A stretch of 64,000 nucleotides of DNA from Sparassis latifolia (lineage: Eukaryota; Basidiomycota; Agaricomycetes; Polyporales; Sparassidaceae), in assembly GCA_018466975.1 (NCBI GenBank), contig CM031562.1, forward strand, positions 124,001 to 188,000, in the 5' to 3' direction. The position numbers and the translations under genes are program-made. Numbering within the stretch: position 1 is the first letter of the stretch; every line of letters begins with the position of its first letter. Positions 46,570 through 58,563 of this stretch are shown piece by piece. The notes under the pieces are model-generated. The model had not been told where the DNA came from and did no database searches. It saw nothing but the letters and a program-made list of their open reading frames with translations.

Positions 46570-46998
46570 TTACGATGCTATGGCAGTGATGTCTGAAAAT
46601 TTACTACATACCTGTGAGTAGAAACGGGTGGAGGTTCGACGTATGTGCCCGACCTCGAGGTCGTGAAAATTGTGCCAATGACACGACGTTGCATAGAGTA
46701 GGCCCCAGGCCCGGTAATATCGTCTGAGTATACCTAACAAAAACCAGGAGCAACCCTCTGCGTTCCGACCACCCGTTCTTGTGGCGTAGATGCAGGTGTG
46801 AGGATCAGACGATGAATTGCCCTGAGTGTGGATCAACAGTTGAGACGGTCGGCCTAGAAGGGAAGCTCGGATACCATAAAAGACAAGTTTGTGAAAGGCA
46901 CGTGACCACAATTCTTTACTGAACGCCAGCGGGGTTGCTTTCAAGTACTCAGTACTGTCCTCCAACGAAGTCCTTGTCGTCTCGCTTCTCCATTCCAA
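46570..46998 (-). CDS. Unrecognised 142-codon open frame, possible exon
   Basis: The frame has protein-like composition (HKLVFYGIRASLLGRPSQ, HTCIYATRTGGRNAEG, RRYYRAWGLLYATSCHWHNF) with many W, Y, C and H, and reaches a GTATGT donor-like site after FYSQ near 46616. Its start near 46998 is not marked by family evidence. I do not recognise it. It could be an exon of a conserved fungal gene or a transposon fragment. Confidence 0.4.
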   Translation of the reverse strand: MEWRSETTRTSLEDSTEYLKATPLAFSKELWSRAFHKLVFYGIRASLLGRPSQLLIHTQGNSSSDPHTCIYATRTGGRNAEGCSWFLLGILRRYYRAWGLLYATSCHWHNFHDLEVGHIRRTSTRFYSQVCSKFSDITAIAS

Positions 46999-48099
46999 TT
47001 TTTGATGTCATTTATGTCATCCTGGACTAGCTGCCATTGCTGATATTCTGAGGCATTCTCCGCTATGGGCTGTCATTCTTGGGACGCACTTCTAACCACC
47101 ACTTTTGCGGACGGATTAGCAACCGATCCACTCTCGTGCCCCGTTTACTTCGGCTCGTTATCACATGCTGGAATTCTCCTGAGACAGCGACTATTCCTCT
47201 CCACGCGAATGTTCTCATGCGGTCGGACTGGGTCAATCATCATTCACACAGCTTCATGCACATTGGCGATAATCTGGCTATGCTTGAGAACCGGACGATT
47301 TGTACAGCTTTTTTGCAGGTGACGCTTCTAGGTTTCCGCTGTAAGCCGCGAAGAATCGAGCACGTCTGTGGCATGCAGGACCCTCGATGGCTGTACAGCA
47401 CGCGGTGATGCTCGTATTGTTCAACGTCGCTATCGAGGGCAATTCGCCCGGCCTGCTATCTCGCAATAATACTCATATACACGCTTCTCCCCTCCCCCCC
47501 TCTTTCCCCCCGGCGGAGCTAGTTCCTCAACATGGACGAGATTGTATCGCTGCTAGTGCCAGGTATACTAACCCTCTTACCGGTGCGCTCCATTCGCTGC
47601 GCAATGCTGGATGCAACTTACAACTAGTTTAACAGCGACTCAACTGACGCCGAACTTGGGTGTTCTTTGAGGCAGCTGCAGCACATAGCGCCAGTTGCAC
47701 TGTCGCTCCAAGGCGATGCATACCTTGTGGCCTTCTTTCTTCGTATTCTTTGTCGCACTTTCGTCTTGGTTCTTGTGTCTCGACATGGTTTTGGACCCCA
47801 TACACTTCGTTGGACCATGATTTGCAGTGTTCATGGATAATACCCAATTGGATCACCATGTTCCGAACAGCGAAACTTCCCAATGTGCCTCGCTTGTGCA
47901 TTGGACTTTGATTGTAGGAGTTTGAATGTGCCCTTGAGGAGAAATATAACGCGATAGACGCCTCATCGTCGTAATGTTCGAATAGTCTGCCTTGTTCGGT
48001 ATTCTCGCCTCGTGCTATCTGTTCTGCAGCGTGCAACGTCCGACATCATTGTCAAGAACTATCCATTGGCAGTTCCTTGGGCACAATCACAGCATCTCG
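46999..48099. other. No recognisable gene
   Basis: Several frames of 60-135 codons overlap on both strands without motifs. Part may belong to the decayed F-box copy that follows. Confidence 0.35.
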
Positions 48100-48760
48100 T
48101 CACCCAATGTACTCAGATACCTGCATATTTCTTGAGCTAGTTCTCCGATTTCGAGCGCATGAATGGACGAGATTGTTATCTCTGCCAATGTCGCGCACGC
48201 CGACCCTCTGGCCGTCGATTCACACTGTCCATCGCATAACGCTCGATACCTCGCAATCGAGTAGCAAATCCATCCAAGAGCGTTTTGCGCATGCCGTGCG
48301 AGCGCTACAGTGCGTGCTACTGGTCGTACTCTCGCTGAAGGTGTGCCGACCCGCTGCTTTTTTTCTGGGCGCCCGTTGTCGCGCTCCTTCCCCAGCGCCG
48401 GTATCTCGACGAAGTCCCGGAAACCGTACGCATTCGTGACGCAGGACCCGCAGATATTAACTAACGGCTTGTGGGTACTCAATCTCTGCCGCGCATTTAT
48501 CCTGGTGCGGTCACATTCAGTTTTCTTCTCACAGCGGACTGCTCCTCCCCCAGTTAAGCATTCTTTGTCTCCGCATCTCGATCTTGGATATATGCTTGGT
48601 GGTTAATAATGAGATCCGGGATATTATCTCGCCCCATATATCCTCGCTATGGTATGTCACTGTCAGCCCGGCACATGTCGAAGGGAGGCAACCCGACGCT
48701 ATGTGTACGTGATGAAATGTCGAGGTCCGATATCTCTGAGCTGCTCATGGAAATATTATG
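48100..48760 (+). pseudogene. F-box/LRR-family relic (C-terminal part)
   Basis: TLWPSIHTVHRITLDTSQSS...AVRALQCVLLVVLSLKV matches PLRTVRHMTLDMSW...VVRALQPLQCMPPVALSVQA of the intact gene at 41186. In another frame LLPQLSILCLRISILDICLV and ISSLWYVTVSPAH match its last exon (QLLTPLNIVCFRIS...IPSLRYLAVKSSH). Frames change at least twice and the N-terminal half is not found. Confidence 0.65.
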
Positions 48761-49507
48761 CGGTGGGTTGTCTTCACATGTACTGTTGAGCTGTTTGTCT
48801 CTCCCGGCCTGGGCCTTTGCGATGGGCAGGTCCGATGCGTCGTTACGCACGTCGTGAACAGAACAACCGCTGCATCGTGTCGCATGTGAGTAGTTATTCT
48901 CTTTCGCATGCCAACAATGGTTGTTTCTCCGTAATGTGCGTTGGCTGGTGTTTGTCCCAAGTCAGTGTCTGGAGATCTGCGTACCCCGAAATATCGTCAT
49001 GCAGGACATCTCTCTCTTGTCCTGACCAGGCAGGATGCGCAGTTGTTGACCGGATTCTAACGCGTTTCTGTCCTTGTCGTATTTCGTTTGCTTCGCGCAT
49101 CGCCTATTGCATTTTCGATTTCTGCTTGCCGCCCCAGTGCAGAGTTTGGATACGTGTAGACTCCTTCAAAATCCGATATCCCACGGCTGCGTGCTGGGTT
49201 ACTGGGTATTCGTTATGGACATTGAAGTAACGTCCACGTATGCACTGCATAGTGAGTAGGTTGGGCAAAAAGCAGGAGAAAGGGCTGAACATCGAAGGGT
49301 AGTACGGGATTATCAACGGGGTGGGAAATTTTGATGAAAACTATTGTCCAAGTAAACATACTGACTATCACTGCAACCGCATGTCTCGGACAAAGGAGTT
49401 ATACGATATCGATAAATCAACTGCCACAAAAAGAGCTCACCGACAGCGATCGGACAGTGATGATGTATGACGAGAACTTCTCGTCAGCTGTCGAGTGTCG
49501 GAGACAC
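48761..49507. other. No recognisable gene
   Basis: No coding or repeat signal that I can support. Confidence 0.4.
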
Positions 49508-51040
49508 TCACAGCGCCCCAAAATCGCAGCAAGGTTTGCGCATTTGTGCACTTAACCATTCCCCAAGTTCCATCGGCATTCGCTCAACAGCACAATCAGC
49601 GCCAGATCCTACAACCCGCCACCAAGATAACCTCATGTCGTAGGGGGCATGGATGTCCGCAAAAGATTGTCTCCAGCCAACCGATACGTATTTCAGCGAA
49701 GGAATCAAGTACGTGAGTAGGATCACCATCGTCGACATGGCTGCATCCAATTCAGCAATTTCTGGGCTCGACGGAGGATGCAGGTCTTTCCAGCTGGAAA
49801 ACTCCCATCTGATGTCAGAACAGTCAATGTATAGTTGAATGCATATGACCTTCAGTGATGCAAGCAGGGGAAAACTCTGTGTGATCGAACTTGAAGAGTG
49901 TCCGGTGAATTACAAGTGTCGCTCTAATAGTGGAAGACTCACAAGTTGAGAAGAGCACGGCTCATCTTCTTCCGTCATTACGAGTTCCAAGCACCTTGTA
50001 CTTGGTAAGCTGCTGACAAATTGCGTCCATTCTGCAAAGTCTGTCCGATAGACATGCAGAGTGATCACGGCAGGAGACGTGTATTCACGGAGCATAATGG
50101 AGATATTTTCGGAGTCTTCGGGCCTGTCATAAATGAAGAGCTGGAGTTCCAGCCAATGTACCGGACAAACAAGTGGCCATCGTCGGAGATCGGCTGGCTT
50201 TGCACAGACGTGGTCCAAGCGTTGCCAACATGCAGTAGTGATTACTCGAGATGGACTGGAATGTCCGGTAGGACTGTCGAAGACGTTGTCCAGGCTAAGC
50301 TTTCGGGCATTAGGAAATGCATGAATGAATGTAGATCTTGATGTGCTCATTTGGTGTAGGTTAAGGTGACGCACGGCAGGCCACCGTAGCCCCGAATCGA
50401 TGCTACCCCAGGGCGGAGGAGGTTCAGACAAGCAACCAGACAACTCGAGCACTTCGACCTGTTGCAGATGGGAAAGACTAGGCAGTATGTCACTGATTGC
50501 CAAGCCGGCGCGGACAATGAGCGACAACCTACGTAGCCCGCAGCTACAATTATTGAGCGATTGGACATCATTCAGTCCAATCCCTTCGAGTCGGACGTCC
50601 ACAAGGTCAGGAAGAGCAGAAATAGCAGCCTGGATACGTGGTTCCCAGCGCATGATAGACTCCGTTAGAGGTAGTGCCAGCGTTCGCAGGTGACCCAAGT
50701 GAATATGCTCTAGAACATCTGCCAACAGAGGAAGAACCGATCTATTCAGGTGCTCTTCCTCCCACATTTCCAAGTTGATCTCGAAATGCCGTATGTGACA
50801 TAACCGGTTGGGCACATCGGCGAGAAGATATCCGCAAAACCTCTCGAAACGTACAGTATTGTAGAGGGAAATCGTCACTGAAGAGATAGCACGACGAATG
50901 GCTTGATCCTGTAGTACTCGAGTCGTGGAGGATAGCGAGAGTGCGTCGCGTGAGGAGAGGTAAGATATAACCAACCGGAGGACGTCGTCGTTCAGAGACA
51001 GGAGATTACGACACGGTCCCTTCTCTAGATCTTGCACCAT
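49508..51040 (-). CDS. F-box/LRR-like protein H (intact)
   Basis: Exon 1 runs 51040 to 49943 from ATG (MVQDLEKGPCRNLLSLNDDV) and exon 2 runs 49876 to 49508. The 66-nt intron starts GTGAGT; I chose the acceptor ACACAG because it is the only one that keeps frame. The protein is 488 aa. F-box-like LLSLNDDVLRLVISYLSSRD is followed by leucine-rich repeats (VLPLLADVLEHIHLGHLRTL, LSHLQQVEVLELSG) and the family end SWWRVVGSGAD...AQMRKPCCDFGAL. It is colinear with gene A throughout, but only about half the residues look identical, so it is an older duplicate. Confidence 0.8.
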
Positions 51041-51082
51041 TAGACTGGAACTGCTTTGTAATCTAGACCGTATGAGATGCAC

Positions 51083-51744
51083 TCAGACACAGCTTACCCA
51101 TCAGAACGAGTAAAAGCACCTTTGCTAGGACTTCAAGAGTTGCAAGATCACTAAATCCGAATTCTTGCAACTAGTCACGACGGGATTCCACCGGGAACAG
51201 TTTGGTATAAGTATCGATTCACTCACGACATCCGACAGGAGTACATACCAGACAGTAGTGCTTCACTCAGTGTGGCTGTGCGGCGGTAGGTCTCATCGAA
51301 TCAGTGGTTGAAGTTGAACGTATCCCAGGCCGCCACGGGCGCTTCCGAGTCGATTCCCGACACGACGGCGGCGAGTCGAATGGTACTGCACCGCACCCAA
51401 GGTGGCAACTACAACAGAGGTAACAGGCCGCCACTGCAGTTAACCAGTGTTTATACGAATCATGTAAGCTAACGTCTGATTGTCAGATAAGCAGCAAGGC
51501 CAAAATTGAGTGCAGGGGTCAAGAGGCACACGGCTAGTATATGAATTAGAATGTGCTCGCATGTGCTTGCACGAGCAAGGGTCGTACAAAGGATGGAGGG
51601 TGGAGAGAGCACGCATAGAAAATCGCACTTACCTATATTCAAGTATGTTCAGCATGCTCAGTTCCATCCAATACTGAATGCATAAGACGAATGTCACAAA
51701 ATACCAAATACATATCAATTCCATGCACTAGAATTTAGCCCGCC
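51083..51744. other. No recognisable gene
   Basis: Intergenic sequence between gene H and the ubiquitin-like gene. Confidence 0.4.
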
Positions 51745-51759
51745 ACGGTGCACTTGTGG

Positions 51760-54163
51760 CTAGTATCCACCCACCTTGCCAGATCCCTCGGACGCCTTCA
51801 AATTAGCCACCGATTTCACCTCCGTAAGCTTGTTCGGCACCGTAAGATTGTCCGCAACGGGCACATTCTCCTCATAGAGCACGAACCACGGGAGTCTGAG
51901 CTTGTTATACGTGGCACTGCTGATGGGCGTCTCGGGGGGCGGGAGGCCCGTTGCTGCGGCGAAGTACGACGAGTTCAGAATCCCGACGCGCACGCGCACG
52001 CCGCGCGAACGGTCATACGCGGACGCGGGAAGGCTGTCTTTGACAATCTTCTGCGTGATACGCCCGCCGGCAGCGAGGCCTGAAGCCGCTTGGGCCGCGG
52101 GACGTATCTTTCCGCGAGGTCGCCAGAGGCCTCCGAAAGTTTCAGCTTCCAGTTCGATGGTGCATCCCGGCACGATGCCGTAGTCTGCAGGAAGGAATGG
52201 AATATGTAAGCACCAGTTGCTCACTATATGATGAACTATCCTACCGCTGATGTAGTCCTCATCCTTGAGCGCTCGTCCCTTGTAACTCAGTCGCTGTTTG
52301 CTGGGCGCTACCATCTGGCTCTCTCTGAGAGCCAGTTTGATGGCGTAAACGTTGTTGACGGACGGGAACGACATCGTGACCGTTTCATCCGAAGGCATGA
52401 TGTGGACTGATAGCTCTGAGAGTGATGTCAACGAGTGTTTGCAGCATCTGGAGATGAAGGACACTGACTTGCGTTGAAGTCATATGTGGCATAGGCCACG
52501 ATCCGCACCATGGGCGCTATGACTGTCATAGTGCTCCGTGTTTTGCCCAGTATCCTCGGTGTTTCGTCCTCGTCCCTGCGAGGAGTACCTTATAAGTCGC
52601 CAATGCAAAACAGCGCAGAAGTCACACTCACTGTTGGCGATCTGTAAAAGTTAAGGTATCGCCCGCGACGAGACCCAGCTCTCGCGGGGTCTTGTAGAAA
52701 TCGAGGTTATCTCCGTTGCGATGGAAATCGACTGTTGTGGGAAAGGTGGGGAAGACCTCCATTTGCAGGCCTCCGACGGTCTATCGAGATTGGCCGATGA
52801 GGTTCAATTTGTCAGCGCAAGTACTGCGGTCACGAACCTCTTTTCCAGTTATCTGCCCCTCCACCGTGAGCCCCTTCCCAAGAGACATCGCGACAAATTC
52901 TGCACAAGGAATGAATCATACAATAACACAGATATTGGGATTATGCACTCACGACGAACAACTCCAGGCGCTGTGGACACACCATCCTAGGATGACATTG
53001 AGAATATGAGCAAGGAAGTATAACGAAAAGTGGAGAGTTCTTACGATCCAGCTAGACGAATGTTGTACATCAACAAACTTCTCAGACAGTATGCGGAACA
53101 TCACGTACCTCTGACCACCCTCCGGCTTGATCGCTAAATAATCCTGTGTGCCCACCGACGGCGCATCCATGGGGAGGCCCGTCAGGGCATTGACGCCACC
53201 CACAGATATCTTGACAGCTGCCGTACGGCTATATCCATTGTTGAACGATATCCACATCGCCTCACGCTGGTAGAGGGTCTGCGCAGGCGCCACGTTAGAA
53301 GCAAGAATACAAACAAATGAATTACTGACGATAAAAACGTCACTATCGGACGCGATGGACGCAGGAAGACGATCCTTGTATTCTGCCGTGTTACTTGGAG
53401 TCCCATGGTAAGTCTGTGGCGGGCACGGAGAATTGATGACTCACTAGATGGGGAATAGACCCATGGAGGGAGGCAATAAATTGATGCTGTTATTATCTAA
53501 CAAGGAGCTCGATAACGACCACGAGAACGGAGAGATGCTACTTCCTTACCTGGAACACGGACTGTTCTGAATACAAAAGCATCAATTTGTAGGAACAAAC
53601 AGGTATACGAATGAAATGGATTGACGAACCTGTGGAAGTTGATGCCGACGCCATAAATCTCCAGCATGTGCGCATTGGCAGTGTATCCTGGAATGCTAGA
53701 CGCAGCCACTGCAGAACCCGACGTCCCACAGCCAGTAGGAGAAACAGTTGGCAGAAAACACTGATTGTAGTAATGAAGTAACGGTTCGTTGCTTGGATAC
53801 CTTCAGCACAGGTCACAGCACCGCACAGACTAACTCACATATTGACTGCGCCACCCACTCCACTCTCGAAGGTTGAAGGGCCATCCACGACGGTGAGCGG
53901 ATATTCCTCCTTGAGGACGAGTATGGCCTCGGGAAGTTTCAGACCTGATCAACGATGAGCAGCTGAGTGAATTCAGCAGTAGGCCACTTACCCTTTGCCT
54001 CGAATCCGCTGCACAACGTTTCGTACGACAGCGGGATGGGCACATCGTGTAGGGTGAGGTGGCGCACCCCGTCTGCCTCTTGGTAGTCGACCTCGACGGT
54101 AATGCGTCTTTCCGTCCCACTACCTTTAGGCTCGGGAGGATGAGCTTTGAAATGGTTAGCCAT
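51760..54163 (-). CDS. Multi-exon ubiquitin-like fungal protein
   Basis: Exon 1 (53992-54163) begins MANHFKAHPPEPKGSGTERR and exon 2 (53839-53944) gives KLPEAILVLKEEYPLTVVDG. A 79-nt exon (53630-53708) reads SSIPGYTANAHMLEIYGVGI. Further exons give TPSNTAEYKDRLPASIASDS, YQREAMWISFNNGYSRTAAV then KISVGGVNALTGLP (53109-53278), DGVSTAPGVV, QFVAMSLGKGLTVEGQITGKE, and VGGLQMEVFP...DFYKTPRELGL. The last two exons hold a ubiquitin-like fold: QRLSYKGRALKDEDYI, then DYGIVPGCTIELEAETFGG, ending KASEGSGKVGGY at 51760. The combination of an AVKISVGG-NALTG block, an FVAM-LG-G-TVE-Q-TG block and a ubiquitin-like end recurs in uncharacterised fungal proteins, as far as I recall. Junctions around 53566-53839 could not be phased, so either a microexon was missed or a small indel is present. 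Confidence 0.68.
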
Positions 54164-54199
54164 AATTCTGAGGAGTCTCGAGAGTATTGTTGTGGTATG

Positions 54200-55110
54200 G
54201 AAGAAAGAGAGCATAGCCGACGAAATTGGCGATTAATAATGGGAGGATGCGCCACATACGCCACAGACAGTGGATTTTATACCCGTCGCGTCGTGGATAC
54301 CGGACGCACAACGCACACCCTACGACGTATTTATAAGGACAACTCGCCAGAATTAAGTAGCTTGTTAAACACATACTGTGCGCTTCCATGGCAGAAGTAG
54401 CTCTTTATCCCGTCCCCTCGCATGCAAGAGATCGTCACTTGGGCACGATATCCAAGTACGGGTGTACTTGGTGACGTACCGGATCCCTGCGACTCATATC
54501 TGGCTTCTTTTCCGCATATCCAGATGCAGTTTCGGCAGCGTCCAAAGCGTAGAAGGGACCCTGAAGCGAAGGAACATGGAACATGTGTGTGTAATTACGA
54601 GTGTCCGAGCGCCCAGTTAAACTCAGTTTTGGTCGCCTCAAGTCCACCGCTTCGACACACGCCCTACGCACGACCCTGCACGAGTATTCGGGGCCGCTCG
54701 CCTGCAGGAAGGTACATAGCCCTTCACACACTTCAGCGCCCATTGGCAAATTAGAGGCAATAATATAGATTTCGACTGGTGAGATAAAAACGAGAGTGAT
54801 TATGATAGTCGAAGAGTCCGAATCGGCACCGAACGACAGATCACGATCACGTGCTACACTGACGCGCTCGACGCACGCACAAACTCTAATCAGATCTTAA
54901 GAGTTCACACACCCCGCAGAGAAATATCAGATTCAGCATATATAGAATACATTCTCAGATTTACAGCCGTACACACTTCCTAATATGAGATATACAGAGA
55001 CCAACGAAGCCAGCCGAAGGCATTTGCGCGACCGAATCCAGGGTGCCTGACTGAAGTACCGATTCGTTCCATCCACCAGTAGAGAACCATGGCGCACGAG
55101 ACGAGAGCAG
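54200..55110. other. No recognisable gene
   Basis: Includes a TATA-like TATTTATAAGG near 54329 that could serve the ubiquitin-like gene on the minus strand. Open frames 54378-54754 have no motif. Confidence 0.4.
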
Positions 55111-56306
55111 CTAAGTGCTCAAGGAGACGCTGTAGCTGTTTGTGAGGAGCTCAGCGGAGCCCGTAAAGGGCTCGGTGCCGGTCTCGATGCCTTGCAAGTA
55201 CTGTGCGGATACGCGTCAGTCATCACGACTAGGGAATGAGCTGTAAGATTGTACCCACCAGAGAAGACGACACGCCGTAGTTCTCAATGAGATACTCTGC
55301 GAACGACCAGTAAGTCAGCAGTCACCACAGTCAAACGCGAGGTTGTGAGCTTACGGAAGAATGTATTCAGGTCCGTGCTGAAGCTGGTGAGGTCCCCACT
55401 GGCGCTGACGAAGGAGATCGTCTCCCAGTTGGAGTTAGGGCCCTCCCAAACGTTCCAGGAGTAGCCGGCGAGAGAGACGCCGCTCTTGCTGAGCGATCCG
55501 ACGGGTTGGACACTAGGCAGAGGTCACGCGTGAGTGTGTGGGACATTCTTTACTGCCCTGGCTGCTACTCACCCGCCGAGACCAGAGAGCCAGATCATGC
55601 TAGAATGGAAGAACAACAAGCATCAGCGAAGCGCGCGACTGAAGTCAACACGCTTCCTCACATCTCATACGAAGAACTGGAAGACGCCTGCGCTCCATCA
55701 GCGGTGGTGCCAATCCAGATGTCGTAGCTAGCGGAGCCGTCAGCGCTGATTCTTCGGGACCGCCATGTGTAGAGGTCACTCACGATACATCGGCACGAAT
55801 TCCAGAAGACTCCGTGACATACTCCCAGTCCCATGAGGTCGGGACGGACGTGATGGCGCTGAGCTGCAGGAACAGTACCATACCTCAGCACAAATCGAGA
55901 TCCTCGACATTTGAACGTACCAGTACACCTTTCGCGGTGGTGGACTCGACGTTGGTGTCTGTGGCGCACCAGCATCAGCGAGCGCATACGTAAACAACTA
56001 CAGTGAGCTTACAGGTCTTCACGTCGTTCGGGTTATTCGCCCACGTCCAAGTGGTAGACCACGAGATGGTATTCCCGGATGTGCTGATGAGCGTCGCGTT
56101 CTGCGAGCCCGTGCCGTCCGCTGCGCGCCACGTAGTTCCGTCAGCGCGCACACAAACACAGAGCTTACGGCGCACTCACAGATGCCCCACTGGTTGTTGC
56201 ACAGCTGGTAGTTGCCGCCGGTCACGCAGTCGTACTGGCCGGTAATGGTCGTGCTTGCGCGCGCCATAGCCGCGAGGGCAGAAACAAAGACGAGAGACAA
56301 AATCAT
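55111..56306 (-). CDS. Glycoside hydrolase family 12 endo-beta-glucanase, secreted (intact)
   Basis: Nine exons (56180-56306, 56013-56120, 55921-55958, 55784-55863, 55662-55727, 55573-55599, 55355-55512, 55259-55296, 55111-55200) join in phase to 243 aa, with GT-AG ends throughout. Residues 1-17 (MILSLVFVSALAAMARA) are a signal peptide. The mature part starts TTITGQYDCVTGGNYQLCNN. GH12 marks follow: ISWSTTWTWANNPNDVKTYT, TSWDWEYV, then YEIMIWLSGLGG with the nucleophile Glu and GTEPFTGSA with the acid/base Glu near the end. Length matches GH12 (about 240 aa). The enzyme should cut beta-1,4-glucan or xyloglucan in plant walls. No carbohydrate-binding module is present. Confidence 0.95.
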
Positions 56307-56385
56307 TTTCCGAGCTCAGTAGACAGAGATACGAGAGGAGAGCGGTGTGTGGATGAACCTGAGGACTCCTTGCAGCTTGGTAGGC

Positions 56386-56394
56386 GTTTTATAC
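56386..56394 (-). promoter_or_regulatory. TATA box of the GH12 gene
   Basis: Minus-strand GGTATAAAACG lies about 85 bp before the ATG at 56306. Confidence 0.65.
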
Positions 56395-56399
56395 CCCTC

Positions 56400-57090
56400 G
56401 CAACATTTCAAATGCGAAAAATGAACAATGACCCAGCAGCCCGGCCCCGCCATAGATACTGCCCACAAACACACGAGGCGTGCAGTTCTTCCGCAGCCAA
56501 GAAACAAACCACGACCTTTCTCAACTGTGGACAAAGACCCTGTGGCGCGCCAGTGGCGCAACTATGTTGACCAAGACCGCCGTGCTGTCACATGGCGAGA
56601 GGGAGTGAACCATCATCGCAGGCCCTTGTGGCACCTCCAGCGCAAATTCGCATGGCGCATGATGCATGACCAGACACACCGACTTTTTCGAAGTCTCTTC
56701 GCAACCGCATATTAATCAAACGCAGATCAGACACGCGGGCCAGAACGCGCACAACAAGCATTCTGCATTGGCAGCCAGATCAGCTGCAGTACTCGCCATC
56801 GTTTGCAAAGGTGGTTCTGCCCGAGAATGCACAGACGAATATCCGAGCGACCTGCATGATAGGCTCGCCTTGCGGGACAAGTGACTGTCTTTTGCTGACT
56901 TCACCAGGGGAGTGGGTGCAACTGCCAGGTACTCGAACTCGGATCAGAGAGCGGCAGCTACACAAAGACTCCAGAACGACGCCGACCGCACCCCAAACAA
57001 TGGAGACTGGAAAATTGCGTTGAAAAACAAAGGAATACAGCTGCTCGGCGCAGGATGGAGAAAAACTTACACCGGCAAAGACCGAAGGAG
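56400..57090. other. No recognisable gene
   Basis: Promoter side of the GH12 gene and then sequence without coding signal, up to the hAT-like element. Confidence 0.4.
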
Positions 57091-57098
57091 AGGCTGTG

Positions 57099-58555
57099 AG
57101 GACCCCTGACTATAGGTGGAGAGGCCTGATGACTTATCCGGACGAAATTTGGGATTTTTGAGGCCTTAGGCCTGATCTCATCCGGACGTCGGAGGGCCAT
57201 AAAGGCCTCCGGAGGTGATCTCATGTCCGGATAATACGCCGCCATTCTGTGGGAGGCCTGATCCCACTTCGGATGTACGGGGGGCACATATACCGGCCTT
57301 TGGGAGATCGGCCAGTCCTGTGGCTGCCAGTATATAAGTCAGCTCAATTCCGCATTCAAGTCCGCCTCCGAAATTCCTTGATTTGGTGGTTTGCACTTCG
57401 GGTGAGGCTAGGTGACGTATAGTCTCCGTTGCTGACTATATATGGCTATGGATGACAGTCGATCCATATCTAGTATATAGTCTGCATCAAGTCGCGTCGA
57501 TTTACAGGCCTCCCCTCTTACGCCCAAAAAGGAAATAACAACTGCAGCTGTGCACGCGAGTTTAGAAGCTGGAAGGACAACGACAGCCCGGATGGCTGAT
57601 ATTCAACCTAAGAGCTCAAGATATATCCTTCAGAATCCTTGCCTGTTATTTCAGGAATGTTCTCTGGAGGCACTGATAAAGAGAAGAGGTGCAGATGACC
57701 ATTTCACTACAAGACTGTGCAGTATGGCCTGTTCCCTGCCTTCCTTGGTACAAACTGTACTAGAAATATGTTTTGTAGCAACTCAGGTCCTAAAAACACA
57801 GCATCATTAGCCTAGCTACCCGTTCTTCCCTGCAGGAAGAGGAGAAATGCATTGGACATCGCGACGCGTATATACAGAATCACGGTTGCACGTGATGCGG
57901 AAACTTCCATAAGGTGGGAGACCGCCAAAAATACGCTAGTTGACCAAGACTAGGTGACGTACTTCTTCACACAGATTGCGCAGGTATCAAATGTATCTAC
58001 AACGGCATCTCTCCGCTCTACAGACGTTCAGTTTTGCACATCTCTCCGCTGACTACTTTCTGCGCCAGCCCCCTGGTTGCCAGACCCTCAGCACAGACAG
58101 TCGTACACTAGAACTCGAGCGGTCGGCATTCGAGGTTTTCACACAGCTACAGGGAGCAACTGCGCAAATTGTGGCGGCCATGAAGCAACTCACAGCAGAG
58201 CATAGGAAAGGGGATGCGTGTGATGCTGAGTCCGCAGAATAGTAATAGATTTCTATGTGTCGCCGTTGTAAACTGTGGGTAGCTACAATAGACTACAAAC
58301 TTCCAGGAGAGGCCCTGTAGGCCTGATCCTGCCACCCGGTCAGTTGGGCGGCGCCCGGGAGGCCTGATCCTGCAGTCCGGACAAATGTGAGTATCTGGGA
58401 GGCCTGATCCCAGGTCCGGACATTGGGCGAAAAATCGGCCAAAGGTCTGGTCTTATCCGGATATTTGGGGCCAAAATTTGCAAATTTTCTTCGGATGTTG
58501 GGGCCCAATTTTCGGAAATTTGGATCAGGCCTCTCCACCTATAGTCAGGGGTCCT
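57099..58555. mobile_element. 1,457-bp hAT-like non-autonomous element
   Basis: Perfect 32-bp TIRs (57099-57130 and 58524-58555) start AGGACCCCTGACTATAGG. The 8-bp direct repeat AGGCTGTG flanks it (57091-57098 and 58556-58563). Subterminal regions carry many AGGCCTGAT and TCCGGA motifs in both orientations, as hAT transposases often need. The centre holds short frames (57550-57810, 57976-58242) without a transposase signature, so it depends on a helper. Its ends match the 412-bp MITE at 33,860 in AGGACCCC-GAC. Confidence 0.93.
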
Positions 58556-58563
58556 AGGCTGTG

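Noticed and set aside
57099..58555. Full autonomous hAT transposon
   Set aside because: The 1.45-kb interior has no hAT dimerisation domain or long transposase frame.
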